DNA of 64,000 nt from Roseburia sp. (GTDB lineage Bacteria > Bacillota > Clostridia > Lachnospirales > Lachnospiraceae). Where the stretch lies: the NCBI GenBank assembly GCA_003483745.1, contig DMYD01000014.1:8741-72740 (forward strand). The letters run 5' to 3'. Both the position numbers and the translations under genes were made by a program. Under the pieces are notes generated by a model that was not told where the DNA came from, ran no database searches, and saw only the letters and a list, made by a program, of their open reading frames with translations. Below are positions 44,602 to 52,050 of the stretch, one piece after another (the first letter of the stretch is position 1; every line of letters starts with the position of its first letter).

Positions 44602-45510
44602 ATGAAAACAAAAATTACATTTATTTCAGTTGTCACACTCAGCATCGCACTGCTGCTTACATCCTGCAGCGGAAAAGAAACTGTAAGCACCACAGAACCA
44701 CAGAATACCACGGCTGAAGACAGCACGGCATCTGCGGACAATTCCAACACAAAGCTGGATGATTTATATCAGCAGGAGAACCGGATCTTTGCAGAGCATA
44801 AAGATATATGGGACAAATTATTTGGTCTGATGAATAAAAACACTGCAGATTCAAACGGAAATTATGCTGATTATCTGGCTGATACCGCTGAATCAAACAA
44901 AGATTCTTTTACTGATGACGAATTCAAAACACTTACTGATGATATTGAAACCATACGAAAAATCGAAGAACAGATCGCAGAAATTGAAAAAGAAACTACA
45001 GAATCCGATAAAAATGGGCAGAATACTGATTCTGAAGATGCATCACCATTCAAAAATTTCTCAGGTCAGGATTTCGATGGTAATTCTGTTGACGAAAGTC
45101 TTTTTTCCGAAAATGCAGTAACTGTCATCAATTTCTGGTTTACCGGCTGCAAGCCTTGTGTTGCTGAGTTATCCAAACTGAATGAATTAAATGATGCAGT
45201 CAGGGCAATGGGAGGAGAAGTAGTCGGCATCAACACAGAAACCTTCGATGGAAATGAATCGGCTATCAAAGAAGCTGCCTCTGTTCTTGAAAGCCAAGGT
45301 GCTAAATACCGCAATCTTTCTATTGATTCATCTTCAGATGCAGGCAAATATGCCTCCAATATCATGGCATTTCCTACCACAATACTCGTCGACAGAAATG
45401 GTAACATCGTGGGTGATCCGATGCTCGGTGGAATCGATAATCAGGATAACTATGATACTCTGATGAAACAGATCCAATCTGTAATCGATGCAGACAGCTC
45501 AAATAAATAA
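44602..45510 (+). CDS. TlpA-like thioredoxin-fold lipoprotein
   Basis: Extracytoplasmic thiol-disulfide protein of 302 residues. The signal peptide ends in the lipobox LLLTSC (Cys22). An acidic Ser/Thr-rich linker and a helical region (about 50-140) precede the redoxin domain, with the redox pair C183/C186 in NFWFTGCKPCVAELSKLNEL and the cis-proline in MAFPTTILVDRNG. It follows the NapH-like gene by 48 bp. Reducing power is inferred to come from that protein. Confidence 0.93.
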   Translation: MKTKITFISVVTLSIALLLTSCSGKETVSTTEPQNTTAEDSTASADNSNTKLDDLYQQENRIFAEHKDIWDKLFGLMNKNTADSNGNYADYLADTAESNKDSFTDDEFKTLTDDIETIRKIEEQIAEIEKETTESDKNGQNTDSEDASPFKNFSGQDFDGNSVDESLFSENAVTVINFWFTGCKPCVAELSKLNELNDAVRAMGGEVVGINTETFDGNESAIKEAASVLESQGAKYRNLSIDSSSDAGKYASNIMAFPTTILVDRNGNIVGDPMLGGIDNQDNYDTLMKQIQSVIDADSSNK

Positions 45511-45581
45511 CCCTTTTATGATACTCTTTTGTACATAACCGGCACATCATACCCAACGGTTCTATTTTCATTCACTCCCGG

Positions 45582-45615
45582 ACTTTCAGATACCTCCCGG
45601 CAGGTATCTGAAAGT
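45582..45615. terminator. Strong hairpin between convergent genes
   Basis: ACTTTCAGATACCT and AGGTATCTGAAAGT form a perfect 14-bp stem with a 6-nt loop. U-tracts are weak on both sides, so it is a hairpin at the end of the TlpA transcript rather than a textbook terminator. Confidence 0.65.
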
Positions 45616-45668
45616 CTCTCCCATTACCGGTATAGCTTTCTTTTTATCTGAATTCTCCTTATGCTTTC

Positions 45669-46532
45669 TTAAGTCGCTCTCTTTAACGTTCCAATATAAT
45701 CTCCATTATGATAAACAAATGGTCCGGGTTCTCCCTCTTCTCCAAAATATTCCGGTCTTAAGGACAAGATATCGAGCAGTTCATCAATCGTCTGCACCTT
45801 AGTTGCCTGATATGGCTGTTCAAATGCAATCTTTTCTACAAACAAATAATAATCACTATACTTTATCAGGATACCAGTATGACCTACAAAAACAGCATCC
45901 GTATATGGATCATATATTACGATACTAAGAAGTGATATTCTGTCATTATCTATTTGAAATCCATATTCTTTCCAGCTGTCGCAAAATGCAGATTCCGGAT
46001 GTCTGTCATCCGTAACACTCTTTTCACCATAAAGTGTGGTAAACATGTCTTTGTTCTCTTTTATGATTTCATATCTGTCCACATTATCTATCGCTTCTGT
46101 GTCAAACATCAGATAGGTTCCCTCATAATGATCTTCCGTTAATTCTGAATGGATCACCCCATCTAACAGGAGAAAAGCTGTCATTCTACAGTCCGCATCT
46201 GAATAATCATGATTCTGTTCCCAGCCATCCATACATTTACCGATATCCGCTTTCATTTTCCCAGGATCTGACCATGTATCTTCCAGCTTCGCATTTTTTC
46301 CTGCGGAATCTGCAAAATCAACCGCCCATTCCCGAAATATATCTACATGAGCAGCTCCCGCAGAGTCAAGTTCTTTACAGATCTCAGTAATCGTATTGTT
46401 CCCTCCCATATATGTTGCACCAGGTATCTTTTGTTTCTGCACTGTTTCTGTGCAGGCTGCCAGCATCATAAATGCAGACACAATCATAGCAATAACAGAC
46501 AGCTTCATGGCTGTTTTGGTTTGTTTTTTCAA
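45669..46532 (-). CDS. DUF4300 family lipoprotein
   Basis: Exported protein of 287 residues. The signal peptide has the lipobox MMLAAC (Cys about 27). The body has FLLLDGVIHSE, DAVFVGHTGILIKYSDYYLF and VEKIAFEQPYQATKVQTIDEL, matching the DUF4300 proteins of streptococci and clostridia. Function unknown. It starts with TTG, preceded by AGAGGT at 8 nt. It is convergent with the TlpA gene, so there is no operon link to it. Confidence 0.82.
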   Translation of the reverse strand: MKKQTKTAMKLSVIAMIVSAFMMLAACTETVQKQKIPGATYMGGNNTITEICKELDSAGAAHVDIFREWAVDFADSAGKNAKLEDTWSDPGKMKADIGKCMDGWEQNHDYSDADCRMTAFLLLDGVIHSELTEDHYEGTYLMFDTEAIDNVDRYEIIKENKDMFTTLYGEKSVTDDRHPESAFCDSWKEYGFQIDNDRISLLSIVIYDPYTDAVFVGHTGILIKYSDYYLFVEKIAFEQPYQATKVQTIDELLDILSLRPEYFGEEGEPGPFVYHNGDYIGTLKRAT

Positions 46533-46583
46533 CAGATATTACCTCTTCTCCCCTAAATGATCATGACGTAAAAATCGTTCCTG

Positions 46584-47060
46584 TCAATTCTTTTCATCCT
46601 CGATTGTGAGTGTTCCGGGTCTTACATTCAAATAGATACTGCCCTTGTCCACTTTATACATATCAAGCAGCATTACCCAGAGACGGTGTATTGCATCAAG
46701 TAATACATTCGATACCTCTATGCTGTATGGCAGCAGCGCATGAATATCAAAAAAACGCATCCCAAGCGGTGGTAAAAATACCATATTGCTGGATTTTACT
46801 TTCTGCTCTCCTGTGCTGCTGTTTGCAGTCTTTAACATTTCATAAGTGATCAGACAGAAATCTTTTCCTTTGTATTTGCAATAATAAGAAACATAACACT
46901 CATCAATCGTCCAATCCAATCCATCTTCATGCTCAACGGGTTTTTCTTCTACCGGATTTGCCTCCGTAGTCTGAACCTCTACACTCCAGCGGATTCTTCC
47001 CTCTTTTGTCTCTCCCATCATATCCTGGATCTCATGGAAAATTTCTTCCTGTTTTTTCAT
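46584..47060 (-). CDS. Hypothetical protein (158 residues)
   Basis: Soluble acidic protein that I do not recognise. Features are a charged N-terminal helix (KKQEEIFHEIQDMMGETKEG), a region YVSYYCKYKGKDFCLITYEMLKTA that looks like a beta meander, then LPPLGMRFFDIHALLPYSI and a helix ending RLWVMLLDMYKV. No signal peptide. The frame opens at 47072 (MEINM). GGAG 7 nt before the ATG at 47060 favours that start. It lies 51 bp upstream of the DUF4300 gene in the same direction and may be co-transcribed. Confidence 0.75.
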   Translation of the reverse strand: MKKQEEIFHEIQDMMGETKEGRIRWSVEVQTTEANPVEEKPVEHEDGLDWTIDECYVSYYCKYKGKDFCLITYEMLKTANSSTGEQKVKSSNMVFLPPLGMRFFDIHALLPYSIEVSNVLLDAIHRLWVMLLDMYKVDKGSIYLNVRPGTLTIEDEKN

Positions 47061-47140
47061 ATTAATCTCCATTTCTATGCAGCTAATGATATTATTTTTT
47101 CATAAAAGCTATATATTTTGCCCGGAAACAAATAGCCGTA

Positions 47141-48013
47141 CTAGTCCCTCACATAAATATCCGAAAGGTTCTCAAGAATCGCTCCTGCAACATCCGGCTT
47201 GTTCATCGTATAAATATGTACATGGTTGACACCGTTTGCGATCAGATCGATGATCTGGTCTGTCGCATAGGCGATACCTGCCTGTTTCATAGCAGCCGGG
47301 TCACTGCCAAAGCGGTCGACGATTGCAAGGAAACGGCGTGGCACCAAACTTCCCGACAATGCAATGCTCCGTTTTACCTGATTTGCGTTAGTGATCGGCA
47401 TGATTCCTGCCACAACCGGAACATCGATTCCATGTTTTAGTGCTTTGTACATAAAGTTATAAAGAATATTATTGTCAAAAAACATCTGTGTTGTGAGGAA
47501 CTCACATCCGGCATCCACTTTTTCTTTCAGATGGATCAGATCTTCCTCTAATGTCTGTGACTCAGGATGTCCTTCCGGATAGCAGGCCCCGCCGATACAG
47601 AAATCTCCCTGTGATTTGATATCATAGATCAGCTCACTTGCATGTTTATACTGATTTGGCAGCGGGAAATCCGCGTTCTGCGGGATATCTCCGCGCAGTG
47701 CAAGTACATTTTCAATCTGCTTTTCTTTTAACTCCTGAATCACAGAGGCAACTTTCTCCTTAGTCGAAGATGCACAGGTGAGATGTGCCAGTGCCGGAAT
47801 ATGATTCACATTTCGCACTTCATTTGCAAGTTCTACCGTATAATCAGAAGTTCCGCCGGTTGCACCATAAGTGACACTCATATATGCCGGTTTTAACGCT
47901 GCCATATCGCCGACGATCTTTTTGTAATTATCTAACTGCGCCCCCTGTTTCGGTGGAAACAATTCGCAGGAAATCGTTACATCCTCTGTATTTAATAATT
48001 CTGTAAGTCTCAT
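47141..48013 (-). CDS. metF: Methylenetetrahydrofolate reductase
   Basis: Flavoprotein reducing 5,10-methylene-THF to 5-methyl-THF for methionine synthesis or acetogenic carbon flow. Length is 290 residues. SCELFPPKQ (catalytic Glu), MSVTYGATGGTSD, ALAHLTCASSTKEKV and LTTQMFFDNNILYNF are MTHFR blocks. It follows greA by 15 bp and probably shares its promoter. No metV-like partner is seen. Confidence 0.95.
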   Translation of the reverse strand: MRLTELLNTEDVTISCELFPPKQGAQLDNYKKIVGDMAALKPAYMSVTYGATGGTSDYTVELANEVRNVNHIPALAHLTCASSTKEKVASVIQELKEKQIENVLALRGDIPQNADFPLPNQYKHASELIYDIKSQGDFCIGGACYPEGHPESQTLEEDLIHLKEKVDAGCEFLTTQMFFDNNILYNFMYKALKHGIDVPVVAGIMPITNANQVKRSIALSGSLVPRRFLAIVDRFGSDPAAMKQAGIAYATDQIIDLIANGVNHVHIYTMNKPDVAGAILENLSDIYVRD

Positions 48014-48028
48014 AAATCCCTCTTTCTG

Positions 48029-48532
48029 CTAAAAGCGTCTTATTTTATCGGAACCGTCATCCACGGTATTCTCGATCTTCCGTATTACGACATAATAAGA
48101 ATAATTCTCATTGACAGCCACTTCCACGCGGTCACCAACCTTATGTCCAAGCAATGCCTTTCCAAGCGGTGACTCATTGCTGATTAAATTTTTTAAAGAA
48201 TTACCGCGGACTGTTGTCACGATCTTATAAACCTCTTCCTCGTCGTCCTCCTCAAAATAAACCGTCACCGTATTATTCATACCAACTTCATCCTCTGCAG
48301 AATCCGTTGAAATCACTTTTGCTGTTTTGATCATTCTCTCTAAATAGCGGATACGGCTCTCATTCTGGTTCTTATCTTTCTTTGCCGCATGGTACTCGAA
48401 ATTCTCACTTAAGTCTCCCTGCGCTCTTGCCTCCTTCACTGCCTCTAAGGCCTCTTTGCGCACCACAAGTTTTCGGTACTCAATCTCCTCTTCCATCTTT
48501 TTTATATCCTGTTCGGTCAATTCGTCGTACAT
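48029..48532 (-). CDS. greA: Transcription elongation factor GreA/GreB
   Basis: Rescues backtracked RNA polymerase. Length is 167 residues. The N-terminal coiled coil carries the acidic tip (ARAQGDLSENFEYHAAKKDKN), and the C-domain has NLISNESPLGKALLGHKVGDRV. An acidic insert, DSAEDEVGMNNTVTVYFEEDDEEEV, follows the coil. The promoter lies in the end of the upstream gene. Confidence 0.95.
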   Translation of the reverse strand: MYDELTEQDIKKMEEEIEYRKLVVRKEALEAVKEARAQGDLSENFEYHAAKKDKNQNESRIRYLERMIKTAKVISTDSAEDEVGMNNTVTVYFEEDDEEEVYKIVTTVRGNSLKNLISNESPLGKALLGHKVGDRVEVAVNENYSYYVVIRKIENTVDDGSDKIRRF

Positions 48533-48565
48533 GAATCTTCCTCCTTACTTGTCATTTCAGCGATT

Positions 48566-48594
48566 ATTATAAATTCTTTCCAGTTTTCCGTCAA
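48566..48594 (-). promoter_or_regulatory. greA-metF promoter
   Basis: TTGACG (48594-48589), 17-bp spacer, TATAAT (48571-48566) on the minus strand. The -35 overlaps the stop codon of the phosphopantetheinyl transferase gene. Confidence 0.8.
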
Positions 48595-49277
48595 ATAAAT
48601 TTCTGTGTAAACATCTCTTTACTGATCCATTGAATTTCGCATTTTGTACATTTTTTCGCACATACTGACAATATATATCCACTTGCGGGATCATAGCTTT
48701 GCAGATACCATTCTCCCGTCTGCCCCGCTTTTAAAAATTTAACCTGATCCTGCAGTACACAAAACGATGCAAGATCCAATGCTATCCCTTTTCCAACCGC
48801 TTTGATATAACTTTCTTTTCTTGTCCATAACTCTGTAAAATAACAGTCTGCTTTTTTCATTTTTCCCTTTTGTAATGCCAGATATTCCTCCGGACAGAAA
48901 AAACGTTCTGCCACTTTCATCTGTCCTTTCCGGATCTGTTCCACATCAATTCCCACTTCACTGTCCGAAAAAACACCTGCCACATATCTTCCCGAATGTG
49001 ACAGGTTGAAATATATGCCGATATTTTCTTTTAATACCGGCTTTCCATTCTCTCCGAATGTAAGAACCATTTGCTGCATTTTCCCAGGTAACAGACTGAT
49101 TCCATATTCCCTCAGGGCATACTCTAACAATAATCCTGCTGCTAAAGATCTGCACCGGTCTTCTTTTTTCTTTAATTGAACGATTTTATTTTTCCGGTCT
49201 TCTGTAATAAAGGGCAGCATCTGCGAAAATATCTTATCATCCCTGAATGGAACAATATCTGTCATAAAAATCTTCAC
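48591..49277 (-). CDS. 4'-phosphopantetheinyl transferase, Sfp type
   Basis: Transfers phosphopantetheine from CoA to carrier-protein serines. Length is 228 residues, the two-lobed Sfp size. Motifs are FNLSHSGRYVAGVF, SEVGIDVEQIRK (Mg-binding Asp/Glu) and ELWTRKESYIKAVGKGI. Sfp-type enzymes usually serve secondary-metabolite synthases, though some are the only ACP activator; no synthase is nearby. It sits 5 bp after the HPt gene. Confidence 0.93.
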   Translation of the reverse strand: MKIFMTDIVPFRDDKIFSQMLPFITEDRKNKIVQLKKKEDRCRSLAAGLLLEYALREYGISLLPGKMQQMVLTFGENGKPVLKENIGIYFNLSHSGRYVAGVFSDSEVGIDVEQIRKGQMKVAERFFCPEEYLALQKGKMKKADCYFTELWTRKESYIKAVGKGIALDLASFCVLQDQVKFLKAGQTGEWYLQSYDPASGYILSVCAKKCTKCEIQWISKEMFTQKFI

Positions 49278-49282
49278 GCGTC

Positions 49283-49639
49283 TTATTCTCCCTCTGTCTG
49301 AATAATACTTCTAAGATATTCCCTTTCTTCTGATAACTCTGCATACACCGACATTAGTCCGTCATTTTTTCCGGCACGAAGCGGTTCTACGATTTTTACA
49401 ACTGTCTCAAACATCGGTGTGATTCCCATATTGGCAAACACACCTTTTAAAGTATGTGCACAGTCAAATGCCTTTTTTTTCTCATCTGCCGCAAGTGCTT
49501 CTTTTAATCCATCAAAAGACTCATCTTCTGCCACCATGGGAAGGCAGTTTTTATATAATTCCTCATCCCCCAAAAAACGTTCTAAAGCCCCATCTAAATC
49601 GCATCCCCATGCTCTTAATTTTACCAATACCTCACTCAT
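49283..49639 (-). CDS. Histidine phosphotransfer (HPt) protein
   Basis: Stand-alone HPt domain of 118 residues, all helical. The phosphorylated His62 lies in FDCAHTLKGVFANMGI, the consensus AHxLKG. It starts 7 bp after the REC-EAL gene, so it likely relays phosphate to or from that receiver. The kinase that feeds it is not in the window. Confidence 0.9.
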   Translation of the reverse strand: MSEVLVKLRAWGCDLDGALERFLGDEELYKNCLPMVAEDESFDGLKEALAADEKKKAFDCAHTLKGVFANMGITPMFETVVKIVEPLRAGKNDGLMSVYAELSEEREYLRSIIQTEGE

Positions 49640-49646
49640 TTTTCTA

Positions 49647-51833
49647 TCATTCCTCCGATTGATCTTTTTCCTGTTCCATCTCCCTGTCTTTCGTTTTTCC
49701 AGATAACAACAGTCTATACTTTTCTAATTCCCATTCCAGTTGTTTTGGTTCTGTCACATTCAAAAATACGCCATAAATAATATGTTTATTTCCTACAATT
49801 CCTACATCATATAATTTTAATGATATAAAAATTTCTTCCCCTGCTTCATTTTTCTTTGAAAATTCACATTGTGTCTCATGTCCGGTATCGGCTGTATGAA
49901 AAAATGCATCCAGAAGACGTTTATGGTACCGTTTGGAAATCCCCTGAAAAATATTTTTTTTCTGACTGATATCCTGATATCCAAACAACTCATAATACGC
50001 ATTATTTACGCGGATAATTTCTATCTGCTCTTTACAATACTCATAAACTGCCACACCCTGCTTTGCATTTAAAAAGAGTGATTCAAGCGGGGATGCAGGT
50101 GTCCACAGGCTGTCTATATCCACTAACCGTTCCGTATCCTTTTTTCTCTCCGTATGCGGTCTGTCAAACTGCAGTTTTTCATAATCTTCCACCGGCATAG
50201 GCTTTGCAAAATAATATCCCTGTACATATTCACAACCAATGCTCCGCAAAAATTCCACCTGCTCGATCCGTTCCACGCCTTCCGCAACAACCGGCATATT
50301 CAGCCATTTTGCCATACGGATCACTGCCGCCATGATATTTTCTCCACGCCCTTCTCTGTCCTTACCGTCAAAGAATTTCATATCCATCTTTAAAACATCT
50401 ACCACAATATCTTTCAGAACGTTTAAAGAAGAATATCCGCTTCCAAAATCATCCATCAGAATATAAAATCCTTCATCACGCAAATGCTGCATCATATCCT
50501 GCACCGCTTTCGGATTCGTATTGTATGCGCTCTCTGTCAGTTCTACCTGAAAAAGTCTGCGTGGAATCCGGTAATGGTCCACCAGATCACAGATCATTTC
50601 CACCAGTCCTTTGTTATACAAACTGATTCTTGAAAGATTGACAGATATCGGAAGCGGCTGTTTTCCCTCATCCAGCCACTTTCTAAGCTGGATACAGGTC
50701 TGTTCCCACACATAATAATCCAGCTTCGTGATAAAACCGTTCCGTTCAAATACCGGTATAAACTCGCCCGGTGAAACCATTCCCCGTTCCGGATGTTTCC
50801 AACGCACCAGAGCCTCCGCACCTGCAATCTGATTGTCACACAGTTCGTATTTAGGCTGATAAAAAACAACAAACTCATGATTTTCCAGTGCACTTTTCAT
50901 GCTGTTTACGATACGCTGTTCTTTTTCAATCTCCTGACTCATTTTTCTTGTATAAAATGCATAATTGCGGATATAGTTACCCTTACAGTGTTTTGCTGCA
51001 AGGTTGGCACGATCGTACATGTGATCCGGTGTTATTTTCTTTCCAGCGATCAGGTAAACTCCGAATATCGGTACAATATCAAAATCAAGCGGGTATCTGC
51101 TTAAGATATTACGCATTTTATCAAAACTCTCGACCAGTTCTTTTGTATTTTCGTAGGACATGCAGAAGCAGAAGATATCCGCATCCATTCTTCCAAAGGT
51201 AACGTCATTGCGGTTCTTAACTGCACGTATCAAAAGATCTGCAATATATTTTAGCAGCTCGTCCCCCGCACTCATTCCAAAGAAGGAATTGATCAGCTGG
51301 AACTTTTCAATATCCATCCGCACAAAAGCAAAATGCCTCTCCGGATATCGCTCTAACATAGCAGATGTCGCCTGAAACATATTGGTCTTATTATAGATGC
51401 CGGTAAGGATATCATATTCTGCACGGTACTTTAACGCTTTGCTGATATTCTGACTGCTGCTGCCAATCACATTCTTCAGCCGGAATCTGACAACTTCCGC
51501 ATCATACGGTTTCCGGATAAAATCCCATGCTCCCATGCCCAGGCACTTAATCTCCGTCTCAATGTCAACCTCCATCGTAAGTATAACGACAGGTATCGCC
51601 TGATACATCTGTGCTTTATGATACCGTTCCAGAAAATAATATCCATCATATTCCGGCATAACGATATCTAAAAGCACTGCCGTGATCTCCGTACGTTTTT
51701 CATAAAGAATCTCAAATGCTTCCTTGCCATTTTCTGCCTCAACAATCTCGTATGTGCCGTCCAAAATTTTTTTCAACATGACACGTTCGACCTGTTTATC
51801 ATCTACGACTAATACCTTGCTCTTTTCAGACAT
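49647..51833 (-). CDS. Response regulator with degenerate GGDEF and EAL domains
   Basis: Cyclic-di-GMP signalling protein of 728 residues. The receiver domain has D56 in VLLDIVMPEYDG. The GGDEF fold is recognisable (INSFFGMSAGDELLKYIADL), but its active-site motif reads MDADI instead of GGDEF, so cyclase activity is unlikely. The EAL domain has intact AEALVRWKHP, VNLS, ELTES, LMDDFGSGYSS, K and VVAEGVE residues, so phosphodiesterase activity is likely. A C-terminal PAS-like region follows (from about 585). AGGTGAG before the ATG at 51833 fixes the start. Confidence 0.93.
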   Translation of the reverse strand: MSEKSKVLVVDDKQVERVMLKKILDGTYEIVEAENGKEAFEILYEKRTEITAVLLDIVMPEYDGYYFLERYHKAQMYQAIPVVILTMEVDIETEIKCLGMGAWDFIRKPYDAEVVRFRLKNVIGSSSQNISKALKYRAEYDILTGIYNKTNMFQATSAMLERYPERHFAFVRMDIEKFQLINSFFGMSAGDELLKYIADLLIRAVKNRNDVTFGRMDADIFCFCMSYENTKELVESFDKMRNILSRYPLDFDIVPIFGVYLIAGKKITPDHMYDRANLAAKHCKGNYIRNYAFYTRKMSQEIEKEQRIVNSMKSALENHEFVVFYQPKYELCDNQIAGAEALVRWKHPERGMVSPGEFIPVFERNGFITKLDYYVWEQTCIQLRKWLDEGKQPLPISVNLSRISLYNKGLVEMICDLVDHYRIPRRLFQVELTESAYNTNPKAVQDMMQHLRDEGFYILMDDFGSGYSSLNVLKDIVVDVLKMDMKFFDGKDREGRGENIMAAVIRMAKWLNMPVVAEGVERIEQVEFLRSIGCEYVQGYYFAKPMPVEDYEKLQFDRPHTERKKDTERLVDIDSLWTPASPLESLFLNAKQGVAVYEYCKEQIEIIRVNNAYYELFGYQDISQKKNIFQGISKRYHKRLLDAFFHTADTGHETQCEFSKKNEAGEEIFISLKLYDVGIVGNKHIIYGVFLNVTEPKQLEWELEKYRLLLSGKTKDREMEQEKDQSEE

Positions 51834-51870
51834 ATTCTCACCTATCCGCCCCATAAAAATCCAAAATAAA

Positions 51871-51995
51871 GAGTCGTTTGCGACTCTTTCGCGCTCGAAC
51901 GGTGCTGTTTACAGCTAACTTCTTCTCCGCGAGATGCGCATCCCACCCGGAGGGCTTTTTCATGCATAGTATGTAATTTCCTATGCATGAAAAAA
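51871..51995 (-). repeat. 125-bp structured dispersed repeat, copy 2
   Basis: Ungapped match to 17094-17218 (112 of 125 identical). One end lies against the T-tract of the GH3 terminator, the other 37 bp before the REC-EAL start. Stems are AAAGAGTCG/CGACTCTTT, GCTGT/ACAGC (one arm base changed in this copy) and TTTTTCATGCATAG/CTATGCATGAAAAA. A minus-strand frame from 51963 to 51838 (MKKPSG..., 41 codons) is open. Confidence 0.9.
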
Positions 51996-52026
51996 CCCTG
52001 ACTTTATCATAGCAAAGTCAGAGTTT
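51990..52026 (-). terminator. Terminator of the GH31-GH3 operon
   Basis: AAACTCTGACTTT pairs with AAAGTCAGGGTTT (minus strand) and is followed by TTTTTT, 25 bp after the GH3 stop. The T-tract merges with repeat copy 2. Confidence 0.85.
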
Positions 52027-52050
52027 CTTTTCAATAGTCATAATTTAACC

